21,072 nucleotides of DNA, taken from positions 1-21,072 of IMG/VR virus record IMGVR_UViG_3300009537_000212, one strand, 5' to 3'. Shown piece after piece: positions 1-8,072 of the stretch. Made by a program: the position numbers and the translations under genes. The notes under the pieces were generated by a model that was not told the DNA's origin, ran no database searches, and was given only the letters and a program-made list of their open reading frames with translations. The DNA is from a virus. Within the stretch, counting starts at the first letter, position 1, and every line of letters starts with the position of its first letter.

Positions 1-582
1 CTCGATGACATCCTTCCGGAACTTCAGTGTGAAGACTTCTCCTTGATTGGGATCCACGTAGTATGGGCGCACGAAATGCAATTTTTTGCCGTGGTAGAAA
101 ACCTGTGAGTCGAAATCGTTTTTGAGATTCTCGATAGCCCTGGCGATCTCTATATGTTCGAACTCAAGCTTCTCTTTGATGAAATGCGTGGAGTTTATAT
201 CGTCCACCACATCGCCGGCGGTGATCTGTTTCAGTGCATCAAACACGCTTTTGTACTCCAGCGTCGCGTTGATCGACTTTTCCATGATCTGCCAGGCTTC
301 GTCCATACACTCAATGGTCAACGGTGTGTTAGGAGAAATTTTGTAAACATATCCTTCAAACTCCGTGAACAATCCCGTGGATAGATACCCGAGCCGGATC
401 AGAACCGGATCTCCGTCAGAAAACGTATTCCCCGTGATCCCTTTGATCAGCGGAAGAAAGATAAACGCCTTCTGAAACAAGTCGTCCTGGTCTTTGATGA
501 TCAGCACTTTGGCTGCTCTCGGTGTCTTTTCAGATGAGACCGTTTTCCCGCCGATCATTATTTCCTGAACAGGTATCAGCAT
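1..582 (-). CDS. Baseplate hub protein, late control gene D-like (3' end cut off by window)
   Basis: The first 194 codons are visible and the frame is open to base 1, so the C-terminus is missing. The ATG at 582-580 shares its A with the TAA of the gene before it (TAATG), which fixes the start by translational coupling. I translated it from the minus strand: the N-terminus reads MLIPVQEIMIGGK, and around residues 75-95 there is the stretch FEGYVYKISPNTPLTIECMD, a pattern typical of phage tail hub proteins of the gpD/gp27 type. Proteins of this family form the trimeric hub on which the spike sits and through which DNA passes. Its place after the tape measure and the DUF6046-like gene fits a baseplate gene. 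Full-length relatives are roughly 350-400 residues, so about half is seen. The family call is by motif style and context, not by search. Confidence 0.7.
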   Translation of the reverse strand, partial: MLIPVQEIMIGGKTVSSEKTPRAAKVLIIKDQDDLFQKAFIFLPLIKGITGNTFSDGDPVLIRLGYLSTGLFTEFEGYVYKISPNTPLTIECMDEAWQIMEKSINATLEYKSVFDALKQITAGDVVDDINSTHFIKEKLEFEHIEIARAIENLKNDFDSQVFYHGKKLHFVRPYYVDPNQGEVFTLKFRKDVIE

Positions 583-1031
583 TATTCAAAATCCAGAATT
601 TCGCCATCTTCCAACAGTTGCAGAGAAACCGCCTGCGCGTCCGAACCCTGAGGTCCCGGAAACGATATCCGCTCCAAAACAACGTAAATGATCCCGAGGC
701 TGGAACAGAGATTCGAGTAGATTATCTGACGCTTGTTCTGATCGAACAGGTCTTTGATTTTCTCCACCCATTCCTGGATCCCCGAAAACTCATCGATGCC
801 CAATCCGAACGGATCGATTCTCTGTAGCTCATCCGGAGTGAAGACTGCCTCAATGTTGATGATCGCGTCCTCGGTCTCCATGTATTCCTTCACTGTGCCG
901 CGCCTCCCCGGTACCTTGGTTTTGACGATGTTTTTCCGGAACGAGACAGAGATGATCGGCTCAAGCGGAAACGTGAAGTCTCCGATTGAAACCTCTTCCT
1001 GTCGGCTAAGAAGTCGGCTGATGATTGGCAT
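582..1031 (-). CDS. DUF6046-like phage baseplate/tail protein
   Basis: A 149-residue soluble protein. The segment FTFPLEPIISVSFRKNIVKT (residues 19-38), followed by RRGTVKEYMETEDAIINIEA, resembles DUF6046, a family from phages of Bacteroidota and relatives where the protein lies beside hub genes. The order beta-rich domain, then PDEL, then a C-terminal beta segment (IIYVVLERISFPG) also fits. The exact role is not established. Position between a large tail protein and the gpD-like hub suggests a baseplate or tail-terminator part. Start and stop are both shared with neighbours through TAATG junctions at 1031 and 582. The DUF6046 match is from memory of the pattern and should be treated as probable. 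Confidence 0.55.
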   Translation of the reverse strand: MPIISRLLSRQEEVSIGDFTFPLEPIISVSFRKNIVKTKVPGRRGTVKEYMETEDAIINIEAVFTPDELQRIDPFGLGIDEFSGIQEWVEKIKDLFDQNKRQIIYSNLCSSLGIIYVVLERISFPGPQGSDAQAVSLQLLEDGEILDFE

Positions 1032-2497
1032 TATTCCTTCCCACGGACATTGATCAGGTTCGTCGCCAGTTCATTCAGATCGGCCGCATTAACAACAGCT
1101 CGGACGATGTCTTCCCGGACACCATCCAGTAGCTTCTGAACCTTTATTTTTTCCTTCGCGGCCCGGATGTTCCGGATAGCCGCGTCAATCTGCGTGACCG
1201 TGTTTCCACCGATATCGAATGCCCCAACATCCAAAGATTCACCGTCAGGATACGCCGATGTAGCCCCGAAGTCGGTTATCACCCGAACGAAAACAACGAC
1301 ATTGTCTTCAGGTTTGACTTCGAAGGAAAACACTTCAGAAGTGTTGTCAACCCGATAAGAATCCCCGGCCCAGGTTTTCATGGGGAAATGGATCCGCTTA
1401 ATGTCCAGGGCCGCTGAATCCGTAACAACGATCGTCAGCCAGTCCCACGGATCGAACTGAGGATAATTGTCGAAATATTCCTGGCTGACGTACACAACAG
1501 CAATTTCATAAGCCAGGACCTCTGCTTCGTCGTCCGGGATCACTTCGCCCCAGGTAACCTTGCACAGGTATTTAAACTCGATGTCGTCAAGTGTTTCGTT
1601 CTCGACAAACGATGCTTGAGCGGTCCTGGAAGCGATCGCTGAATCTTTGTTGTCAACGTTCGTCTGCAGGAAAGCGGCCTGTTCGTCCAGGACCGTCGTA
1701 ACCGAGTCAGTTGGTAATCCGGCCCCGTTCCCCAGCTGGACCTGCGTCGCGTATCCGCGATTAACGATCGAATCGCGTAGCTTTGTTATTTCTGAGTCTG
1801 CCATCATGGCTGAACGGTCCGCGAATCCGACAATCGCTTCCCTGGCGACCAGCAGATCATAATATCCCCCGATGGCGTCCGCGATCAACTGCTTCTGATA
1901 CGCGGTTGTTTGTATAGCCGCGAAATCGACGATCGCGGTTTCAAGCGTCGTTTGCTTGGCCGGGTTTTCCTGAAATTTCGAAACGGACAGTGCGATATTA
2001 GACACTAACGGAAGGGCGTCAGCGTTTACAACATGCAAAAACTTCGCAGAAGCCTGCGTCAACGGATACGGGACAGCCGGAACGCGGCGGTCGGTGTAGA
2101 CCGGGCCAGTTGCACGTTGATAAAGCAGCAGCGCGGTCGCCGGCACTTCAGGTTCCGTGTCATACCGGGTCAGCGTCGCCGTGTACGTTCTGTAAATGTC
2201 TTCAGGAAGTCCCGAAACAGGGTTTACTCTCGATTCACTATCAGAGAACGATACAACGAGCGCCCAGAATCCATCCTGGGACATCGTGCCTGGAGAAGTC
2301 GTGAATTCAACGTAGAGCCCGTCCACGATCGCTTTACCAGCCGCAATAACACCGGCAGACTGAGAGAATCCTTCAAATGTGCCGTTTCGCCATTTGTAGC
2401 GGTTCCCGTCGATCGTCTGCTTCACGATTGAATCCTGAAGGAAAGTCAGATCGTCAGTGTAAAACGGCTGCCCGCTGTATGGATTGATCCTGTTCAT
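1031..2497 (-). CDS. Large tail/baseplate structural protein, possibly fibre-like
   Basis: A 488-residue protein. It starts MNRINPYSGQPFYTDDLTFLQ, an N-terminal style seen in tail or baseplate-attachment proteins. Residues 30-120 are beta-rich (GVIAAGKAIVDGLYVEFT), the middle (about 165-300) is helical with few aromatics and could form a trimeric coiled coil, and residues 300-440 are again beta-rich (VLAYEIAVVYVSQEY; DNVVVFVRVITDFG). The last 50 residues are helical (IRAAKEKIKVQKLLDGVRED). It lies 3 bp after the tape measure stop and is coupled to the DUF6046-like gene. I do not recognise a named family. A fibre, baseplate wedge or hub-attached spike is possible, and virion location is inferred from context. 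Confidence 0.5.
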   Translation of the reverse strand: MNRINPYSGQPFYTDDLTFLQDSIVKQTIDGNRYKWRNGTFEGFSQSAGVIAAGKAIVDGLYVEFTTSPGTMSQDGFWALVVSFSDSESRVNPVSGLPEDIYRTYTATLTRYDTEPEVPATALLLYQRATGPVYTDRRVPAVPYPLTQASAKFLHVVNADALPLVSNIALSVSKFQENPAKQTTLETAIVDFAAIQTTAYQKQLIADAIGGYYDLLVAREAIVGFADRSAMMADSEITKLRDSIVNRGYATQVQLGNGAGLPTDSVTTVLDEQAAFLQTNVDNKDSAIASRTAQASFVENETLDDIEFKYLCKVTWGEVIPDDEAEVLAYEIAVVYVSQEYFDNYPQFDPWDWLTIVVTDSAALDIKRIHFPMKTWAGDSYRVDNTSEVFSFEVKPEDNVVVFVRVITDFGATSAYPDGESLDVGAFDIGGNTVTQIDAAIRNIRAAKEKIKVQKLLDGVREDIVRAVVNAADLNELATNLINVRGKE

Positions 2498-2500
2498 GTC

Positions 2501-4573
2501 CTATCTCCGTTTTTCAGTTGCGCCGAGCACGATGTTTACCATACTGTCTTCCAGATCCTTGTCGTCAAACGACGATGCTGTCGTATGAATGATTGTGTCT
2601 CCCATGGTAACAGTTGTGGACCCGCCACCGCCTGCCGCCGCTGCAAAATTTGCTCCGCCAGCTCCGCCGGCAATGTCCGGGATCTTCGGACCGTTGGCCA
2701 GACCAGCAGCTTTTTCGATATTTGTCCTGAGAGTATGTAGTTTACCACCACTGTCTACGATATGATCAAACAGCTCAGTAACCCCGAGTTCACGAAATAG
2801 AGAAGCAACTGAACCAATTAGCCACTTAATAAAACTTCCGATCGCCTCCACGATTTTGAAAAGCCACGGAAATTCCGTGTGAAAATATGTGAACGCTTTC
2901 TGAATTTCCTGGGTGAACTCTCCCCAATGCGATATCAAATACCGGATCGGAATGATCGCGAATTGAAGCATTTCCCAAAATGTTGAAAGAACAGGCTCTA
3001 TCCATCCCCAAAACACCTTAACACCATCGGTGATCTCATCCCAATACTTGATTACGAGCGCGAGCGGACCCAGCAGAAACCAGAGGTTCTCCCATGTCCA
3101 CGTGACAGCCGGCTCAATCCAGGACCAGAAACGCTGAACGGCGCCGGAGATATCTTCCCAATAGACAAACATCACACCCAGCAAAGCGATGACCGCAGCA
3201 ATCCCCAAAGCGATCCAACCCCCGGGACCCATACTGGCTAAAGTCCCTGAGGCGCCAAACAATCCGGTAACATTGTCCAGAATAGTTTTGATGGATCCGC
3301 CGATGTAGAGAATCGCTCCACCTAACCCGAGAGCCGCGGCGCTGATTGCAGCCACCGCGCCCGCGATTCGAACCAGTTCAGGATGCTTCTCAGCCATTGC
3401 CGTGATTCGTTCGACCACCGGTGTGAACCACTCGGCCATGGTTTTGAGACCAGGGATCAACGCTTTTCCTATGGTCTCACTCATCAGACCCAGAATGTTT
3501 TTGGTTACCTCCATCAAACCCTTCGAGGTAGAGATTCGGACGTTGAATTCTTTGATAACACTCCCGGCGTACTGAGTTTCATCACCGGCAATTCCCATGA
3601 TCTTGTTGTAGGCATCCATGTTGCCGGTGATCAGTGCGATATCATCCGACCACTCCTGCCCGAAAAGAAGACCGGCCGTCATCGCACGTTTTTGCTTATC
3701 CATGCTGGCTAACTTTTTCAGGAAACTGTCGAGGGCGCCGTTCGCGTCTTTCCCGATCGCAGTCTGCAGGGCTGTAGCATTAAGCCCCATCATTTCCAGA
3801 CCTTGTTGGAATTTTTTTCCCTGGATCGTCGCCGACTGCATTTTCTGAAGCATAACACCAATCCCGCGGCCGGCAACCTCCGGAGGCTTACCCATGGCGA
3901 TAAAGTGCGCCACCAGCCCGGCGACCTTTTCATCCGTTAGACCGAACTGGCGCGAAACACCTCCGACACGGCCCAACGCTTCAACAATACCAGGCGCTTT
4001 TGCTGCAGTGTTGTCAGCGAGAAAGTTGATCAGATCGCCGAGCTTCATCAGCTGCTGTTGCCCTTTTTCCGTGAACGGGATCTGAAACACATTGGACATT
4101 CTGGCGACGCTCTCGCCGGCAGCCTGAGGAACTATATCCCACGCTGTAGCGAACATCGCGATCGACTCGGTAAAACCGGCCAACTCATCAGGGCCTTTAA
4201 CACCGAGTCGCCCGATCTCAGATGCGATTTCAGCCAGACCGGTTTTCGCTATTGGGATCCTCTTTGACATGCCACTCAAAAGCGTATCGAGTTTACTCAT
4301 CCCCTCAGGATTCAGATCCGTTACCTTCCGGATGTCCGCGAACACTTCTTCGATCTCTATTGCCGGTTGAACCAGGTCCCACAGTCCCCTGGATGCCGTC
4401 TTGAAACCTTGAAGCATGTTCATTCCGGCCTGCTGCAACTGCGGTCCGCTGATCACCCGTTCCAGGCGTTCAGCGCCGGCAACGACCTGGTTCATATTGG
4501 TGTTGACGGTGTTCAGGACTCTTGAGGCGCCATCGGTGGCGCGAACCAGTATGTCAATGTCGCGATCTGGCAT
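2501..4573 (-). CDS. Tail tape measure protein (TP901-like)
   Basis: At 690 residues this is the longest gene in the window. Residues 1-60 have the heptad-like start of TP901-family tape measures (DILVRATDGASRVLNTVNTN). A core follows with EEVFADIRKVTD and ELAGFTESIAMFATAWDI, then IGKDANGALDSFLKKLASM and the QEWSDDIALITGN block, all typical of this family. Residues about 400-620 hold several Trp-rich hydrophobic stretches (for example GGWIALGIAAVIALLGVMFV), and the C-terminus is Gly/Ala-rich. The protein sets tail length and occupies the tail lumen. At about 0.15 nm per residue, 690 residues predict a tail near 100 nm. Unusually, the chaperone frameshift pair is not directly upstream: lysis-type genes and a LysM fusion separate them. 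Confidence 0.9.
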   Translation of the reverse strand: MPDRDIDILVRATDGASRVLNTVNTNMNQVVAGAERLERVISGPQLQQAGMNMLQGFKTASRGLWDLVQPAIEIEEVFADIRKVTDLNPEGMSKLDTLLSGMSKRIPIAKTGLAEIASEIGRLGVKGPDELAGFTESIAMFATAWDIVPQAAGESVARMSNVFQIPFTEKGQQQLMKLGDLINFLADNTAAKAPGIVEALGRVGGVSRQFGLTDEKVAGLVAHFIAMGKPPEVAGRGIGVMLQKMQSATIQGKKFQQGLEMMGLNATALQTAIGKDANGALDSFLKKLASMDKQKRAMTAGLLFGQEWSDDIALITGNMDAYNKIMGIAGDETQYAGSVIKEFNVRISTSKGLMEVTKNILGLMSETIGKALIPGLKTMAEWFTPVVERITAMAEKHPELVRIAGAVAAISAAALGLGGAILYIGGSIKTILDNVTGLFGASGTLASMGPGGWIALGIAAVIALLGVMFVYWEDISGAVQRFWSWIEPAVTWTWENLWFLLGPLALVIKYWDEITDGVKVFWGWIEPVLSTFWEMLQFAIIPIRYLISHWGEFTQEIQKAFTYFHTEFPWLFKIVEAIGSFIKWLIGSVASLFRELGVTELFDHIVDSGGKLHTLRTNIEKAAGLANGPKIPDIAGGAGGANFAAAAGGGGSTTVTMGDTIIHTTASSFDDKDLEDSMVNIVLGATEKRR

Positions 4574-4866
4574 TATCCAATCACCTTGTAGTGAATGATC
4601 ATCTGTCGTTCCAAGATTCCACCGTTGTCGACCAGGTTGGTTACCTCAATCTTTTTGACGGCCAACGAGCGGCCGGCTATTTTCCTGTTAAGTGAGTTCA
4701 GCACCTTGAATACAGGAAGGTCGTTGATGTTTGGTGCCGCATCCTGATTTTCGAAAGTAAACCTGTAGCTTTTCACCCCATCAACATTCGGATCGAACAT
4801 CACAGCGAACTCCTTTTCAGACCATGCAAGCCATTTTTTCGCGTCTGCTGTGATATCTGTCATCAT
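4573..4866 (-). CDS. Small tail-associated protein, unknown
   Basis: A 97-residue protein starting with a double Met (MMTDITADAKKWLAW). It overlaps the LysM-FN3 gene by an ATGA at 4866-4863 and the tape measure start by TAATG at 4573, so all three are translationally coupled. Visible features are an acidic amphipathic start, an aromatic centre (SYRFTFENQDAAPN) and a beta-rich C-terminus ending ERQMIIHYKVIG. No membrane segment or recognisable domain is seen. Lying between a LysM tail protein and the tape measure, it is probably a tail or baseplate component, but I cannot name a family. Confidence 0.6.
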   Translation of the reverse strand: MMTDITADAKKWLAWSEKEFAVMFDPNVDGVKSYRFTFENQDAAPNINDLPVFKVLNSLNRKIAGRSLAVKKIEVTNLVDNGGILERQMIIHYKVIG

Positions 4867-6503
4867 GCCCCCGGATCCCAGGATCCGCCATTAATTGTTA
4901 TGTTGTCGGCGTTGACGGTATCCGTCAACGTGGTTCCGGATCCGTCCGTATGCGCCCAGTGATTAGTAATCCCCGCGGGAACGTCCGCCGGGTCCACCTC
5001 GTAATCGGTGATTTCCTGCGCCGTCGCCAGGGCCCCCTTCATGACCCAAATCGAACGAGTCCACATGTCGGCGTGATTCCCGCCGCCGATGTCGTCATCC
5101 CTTTCTGCGATCCACAGTGAATCGTTAGCGTTGATTGCGTTCGCAGATGCTGAGCTTATCGAAATTAACGCCGTGGTTGTGTCGTCCACCTTCAGCGTCG
5201 CGTTGCCGTCCCGGTCGACGTTAACGACAGCCGTATGCCAGGCAGTCGTGGGATTCGATAGCGTGATATCCGGGCTTGTGATGTAATTCGTGTTGTCTAT
5301 CCGGATGACAGCCCTTAATTTCTGGGTGTCTGTCCAGTAGATTAACCATCTGTCAACCCCGTCGGAGCAATCCATCAGGAACATAAAGCTGGCCGGTGTG
5401 GACGCTAACTTGAAAGACATCCCGAAACTGAAATCATTGGTCCCAAAATCGAAGCGCGTTGAATGTGCGGCCACGCCGTAGTCGCTTTCTGAAGCCGTCC
5501 ATCTTAACGGTACAACCGAAGAGGTCGTCGTCTCGGACCCGGACAGCGGGGCTGTCTGCTTGTAATTGATGTCAGGACCGGATCCACGGTAGGCATACAC
5601 TTTGAAGGAATATTCCGTGCCGGAAGACAACCCGCTGGCGGTAAAATTCGTCCCCACTCCAACAAACTTTACAGTCCCGTCGCCAAGCGCTTCATCTACG
5701 TTATACACCGTTCCGTCTGACGGGTCCGTGGTTGGGGCTGATCCAGCTTTCATTACGACGATGTATCCATCAGGTGTCGGCGATCCCGTTGAAGCCGTCC
5801 AGGAAACGTCGGTCGAATCCGTATCGGTGTTGGCAAACTGAAGATTTGTCGGGTTGTTAGCGGGTTCAGCAACGGGATCCGTCGCCTGATTTCCCGTGAG
5901 TGGTGTATCTGTCTTGTAATTTCGCTGAGATCCTGTGCCGTTGTAGCTGAATACCGCGAAATGATACGTCGTGTTCGGGTCCAACCCGCTCAAGATTTTC
6001 GAAACAGCTGAACCGGAATGGACCACAGTCGAACTCCCGATCGTGTTTCCTTCAGTATACGTCACACCGTCTGAAGGTTCTGATGCAACAGCCGAGTCGG
6101 CACGCATCAGGACGAGGTATCCATCAGCTCCTCCAGCTGCCGCAGTCCAATCAATAGTCATTCCGATTTCGCCGATGGAAGAAAACTGCAGGCTCGTCGG
6201 TTGATCAGTGGGTTCATCAGCGAGTGTCGGGGCTGTGTAAACCGCGCCCACCTGAAGCCGGTCCGGGTCCAGAATGAGATGGCTGTTTTCCTGCCACCAT
6301 TTCACTTTCCGGAGGTTTACCAGCTTTGGATCCAACTCATCGACCGACGGAATCTCAAGGACAGTGCCCGGGTCCGGCGCCATGCTGGCGTTTTCAGCAG
6401 CTATTCCGTTCCTCGTCGCTACAATCTGCCACGCTCGGACGTCGCCAAGCGTCAGAGCAGCTACCCTGAATAGATTGTCACCTTGTCGAACCACGTATTT
6501 CAT
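4863..6503 (-). CDS. LysM tail protein with two FN3 domains and a LamG-like C-terminus
   Basis: A 546-residue multidomain protein. Residues 1-55 form a LysM module (MKYVVRQGDNLFRVAALTLG ... VLEIPSV), like the short tail protein gpX that binds at the baseplate hub. After a linker come two FN3-type domains, about residues 100-210 (PTSLQF ... SGLDPNTTYHFAVFSYNGTG) and 215-328 (PTNLQF ... SGTEYSFKVYAYRGSG). They share the layout GY(L/I)V(L/V)M with a following PSDG. Residues about 340-546 look like a concanavalin/LamG laminin-type jelly roll (RWLIYWTDTQKLRAVIRID; TAWHTAVVNVDRDGNATLKV). gpX-type LysM proteins are normally 65-80 residues, so this is a strong extension, probably surface-exposed and carbohydrate- or receptor-binding. 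It overlaps genes on both sides by 4 nt. The domain calls are pattern-based. Confidence 0.75.
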   Translation of the reverse strand: MKYVVRQGDNLFRVAALTLGDVRAWQIVATRNGIAAENASMAPDPGTVLEIPSVDELDPKLVNLRKVKWWQENSHLILDPDRLQVGAVYTAPTLADEPTDQPTSLQFSSIGEIGMTIDWTAAAGGADGYLVLMRADSAVASEPSDGVTYTEGNTIGSSTVVHSGSAVSKILSGLDPNTTYHFAVFSYNGTGSQRNYKTDTPLTGNQATDPVAEPANNPTNLQFANTDTDSTDVSWTASTGSPTPDGYIVVMKAGSAPTTDPSDGTVYNVDEALGDGTVKFVGVGTNFTASGLSSGTEYSFKVYAYRGSGPDINYKQTAPLSGSETTTSSVVPLRWTASESDYGVAAHSTRFDFGTNDFSFGMSFKLASTPASFMFLMDCSDGVDRWLIYWTDTQKLRAVIRIDNTNYITSPDITLSNPTTAWHTAVVNVDRDGNATLKVDDTTTALISISSASANAINANDSLWIAERDDDIGGGNHADMWTRSIWVMKGALATAQEITDYEVDPADVPAGITNHWAHTDGSGTTLTDTVNADNITINGGSWDPGA

Positions 6504-6721
6504 TCTTCGGTCACCTGTTTCATGAATTCGAAATATTCCGCCATCTCCTGGGTGAGCTCATCCATGTCGGTGTCTTTTTCCTGGAGTTTTTCCGCATAGA
6601 AATTATCGTTGTGGCTGTTTGTGAACCACCCGGCACCACCAGCGCCAATGATTAACGGAATGACGATTTTCAGGATCTCTTTCAGGATCCCGGTGAGGTT
6701 GTCACCGATCTCCAGCTTCAT
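6500..6721 (-). CDS. Small single-pass membrane protein, candidate spanin-like lysis protein
   Basis: A 73-residue protein. An amphipathic N-terminus is followed by one hydrophobic segment at about residues 15-33 (ILKIVIPLIIGAGGAGWF), then a charged, probably coiled-coil tail rich in Glu, Asp and Lys (YAEKLQEKDTDMDELTQEM). One N-terminal transmembrane helix with a helical ectodomain is the layout of i-spanins (Rz-like), but it is short for one and no lipoprotein partner is seen. It overlaps the upstream membrane protein and the downstream LysM gene by ATGA junctions. A role in lysis or membrane anchoring is inferred from its place after the holin. Confidence 0.55.
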   Translation of the reverse strand: MKLEIGDNLTGILKEILKIVIPLIIGAGGAGWFTNSHNDNFYAEKLQEKDTDMDELTQEMAEYFEFMKQVTEE

Positions 6722-7068
6722 GGCCAGGATACCTTTGTCAAAAGGAAAATGATGGCTGTCACCAAGCCGCCAACGATAGGGATAAACGTCATAATCAGGG
6801 TGGCGTTTTTCCCGATTTTGGCCTGGAGTTTGTCCAGGTTTTCGGGGGCCTTGCCCATGGCGTTCCAGATAATCGATTTAAACTCTTCGGAATAACGGAC
6901 GTTCACCTGTCTGATTTCCTTAAAGATCTCACTGTTTTTTTCAGAGATCTTTTCCAGTTGGGTCAGGATTTTCCTGTCAATATCGATCAAATCCCGGATC
7001 ATCTGCTCGATTTTTTCATCCATAAATCTCCGCCTTGTCTCACCGTTTTTTTCTGTGGATGGCGTCAC
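6718..7068 (-). CDS. Small coiled-coil protein with C-terminal membrane anchor
   Basis: A 116-residue protein. The first 75 residues are charged and helical (IEQMIRDLIDIDRKILTQLE; EKNSEIFKEIRQVNVRYSEE), and one strong hydrophobic segment lies near the end (about 92-112, IMTFIPIVGGLVTAIIFLLT). The GTG start at 7068 forms a GTGA overlap with the holin stop and has GGAGG 9 nt upstream. An internal ATG at 7023 (MDEKIEQ) is an alternative with a short-spaced GGAG. Its place in a run of three small membrane proteins suggests lysis control (a holin partner or antiholin), but no family is recognised. Confidence 0.6.
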   Translation of the reverse strand: MTPSTEKNGETRRRFMDEKIEQMIRDLIDIDRKILTQLEKISEKNSEIFKEIRQVNVRYSEEFKSIIWNAMGKAPENLDKLQAKIGKNATLIMTFIPIVGGLVTAIIFLLTKVSWP

Positions 7069-7628
7069 TCTTTTTTTCCTCCTGGCGCCATCGTTAGCAT
7101 TGTTGTCTTGTCTTTGGACCCCTTGCTTGATCCAAACCAGTAGGCAATCACAGCCACGAAACCCGTGTTGGCCAGCGTGGCCATGAGCATATAAAGCACA
7201 CCGCTCGAGTCTTTCGGGACGCCGTTAATGAGGCAAATCCCCAACATTGTGAAAAACCCGACCACCAAAACCCACGTCAAAACATAGAGATTAACGTCGC
7301 TTTTGCCCGTGGCGCGTTCGTGTTCAATCTGACGTTGCCTGGCGTTCTGCACGTCCGCCAAATATGCCTGCGTTTCCTGAAGCTGGATCCGCTCAAGATC
7401 AACCTTGTGTTCCATCTCAAACTTCTGCAGTTCCACGTACAGTTCCGGATTAGCTTCCAGCATCGAGATTATCTCATCCTCAGAAGCATCCGGACCCAGA
7501 CCAACCATGTTGGCGATGGACTGTCCAACCTTCTTCCCGGCACCGCCGGCGACGACCGATCCCAAGAGTGGCAGCCCTTTGCCCACGAGCACCTTTCCAA
7601 GGCTTTTAAGACCGTCTACGAGACCCAT
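7065..7628 (-). CDS. Holin, resembling the 3-TM gene-transfer/phage holin family
   Basis: A 187-residue protein. The Gly-rich N-terminal part (LGKVLVGKGLPLLGSVVAGG) is followed by MVGLGPDASEDEIISMLEAN, the DAS..E..I...L..NPE pattern of the 3-TM holin family. A charged helix runs through residues 70-105, and two hydrophobic segments lie at about 112-135 (LYVLTWVLVVGFFTMLGICL) and 143-165 (VLYMLMATLANTGFVAVIAY), before a Lys-rich tail. Holins of this type make membrane lesions that release endolysin. The only endolysin-like gene is almost 9 kb upstream, which is unusual. Its start region overlaps the last codons of the frameshifted chaperone reading frame. A run of seven A residues precedes its stop. 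Confidence 0.7.
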   Translation of the reverse strand: MGLVDGLKSLGKVLVGKGLPLLGSVVAGGAGKKVGQSIANMVGLGPDASEDEIISMLEANPELYVELQKFEMEHKVDLERIQLQETQAYLADVQNARQRQIEHERATGKSDVNLYVLTWVLVVGFFTMLGICLINGVPKDSSGVLYMLMATLANTGFVAVIAYWFGSSKGSKDKTTMLTMAPGGKKE

Positions 7629-8066
7629 GTTTTTTCCCGCCTTCCAGTTCTTTTACGAAGTGCAGTTCAGCCAGCAACCGAACAAATGTTTCGCGATCCA
7701 CGTTTTCAGGATCGATCCTGTAGTAGTATCGGATCAGGGCCTTGCCCCGGATCCACGGAGACGTCTTCAGGAGGTTTTGCCACTTCCTGAAGCTCTTACG
7801 AAAAAAGCTTCCTGCACTCCCATCAGATCAGCCAGCGCGTTGGAAGCGTTCATTGGCAGCGCCGGATTCTTCTTGATCAGCTCCCGGACCGCATCTGCGT
7901 CTTCAGCCAGGTCAATCAGCAGCTGCTTGTTCGCCTGGTAAATATTCCTGCTCGCCCGCTGAAAATAGGCTTCAAAATGCTCTTCCTTCGGCTCTTTGAC
8001 GGAGATCTCAGTTTCTTTGACCTTGATAACTCCCGCGCTTTCTTTGGCGGTTTTTACCTCGCTCAT
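7606..8066 (-). CDS. Predicted -1 frameshift product of the tail assembly chaperone (gpGT-like)
   Basis: Reading zero frame from 8066 to the TTC codon at 7802-7800 (89 residues) and then slipping back one base gives a further 64 residues ending at TAA 7608-7606, 153 in all. The extension begins RKSFRKWQNLLKTSPW, contains IRYYYRIDPENVDRETFVRL and ends GGKKHGSRRRS. It looks like genuine protein (amphipathic, aromatic, then a basic tail) and fills the only 138-bp stretch in this region that otherwise has no gene. The -1 frame has no ATG of its own before it and opens after a TGA in the overlap, so it can hardly be expressed except by frameshifting. Its end overlaps the holin start by 23 bp. Confidence 0.65.
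7765..7806 (-). promoter_or_regulatory. Programmed -1 ribosomal frameshift signal
   Basis: Read on the minus strand: slippery heptamer TTTTTTC at 7806-7800, phased T TTT TTC relative to zero frame; a 7-nt spacer GTAAGAG (7799-7793); then a perfect 8-bp stem CTTCAGGA (7792-7785) and TCCTGAAG (7772-7765) with a 12-nt loop. The zero-frame stop TGA (7769-7767) sits inside the 3' arm. Heptamer phase, spacer length and downstream hairpin all match known bacterial and phage -1 frameshift sites. Confidence 0.75.
7767..8066 (-). CDS. Tail assembly chaperone, zero-frame product (gpG-like)
   Basis: A 99-residue acidic/helical protein. The N-terminus is charged and low in complexity (KVKETEISVKEPKEE), followed by helical blocks (HFEAYFQRASRNIYQANKQL; LIDLAEDADAVRELIKKNPA). 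The sequence itself resembles no family strongly. The call rests on architecture: ten codons before its TGA there is a T TTT TTC heptamer in the correct phase, and a 64-codon open frame continues in the -1 register. This is how tailed phages make paired tail-assembly chaperones (gpG/gpGT of lambda, E/E+E' of P2). SD GGAG lies 9 nt before the ATG at 8066. The chaperones bind the tape measure during tail assembly and are absent from the virion. Confidence 0.65.
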   Translation of the reverse strand: MSEVKTAKESAGVIKVKETEISVKEPKEEHFEAYFQRASRNIYQANKQLLIDLAEDADAVRELIKKNPALPMNASNALADLMGVQEAFFVRASGSGKTS

Positions 8067-8072
8067 GGCGTT

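Noticed and set aside
7065-7080. A AAA AAA run before the holin stop that would shift -1 into the next gene
   Set aside because: Phase and frame fit a second frameshift, but no convincing downstream stem was found, and the GTG start with GGAGG and the GTGA overlap explain expression of the next gene.
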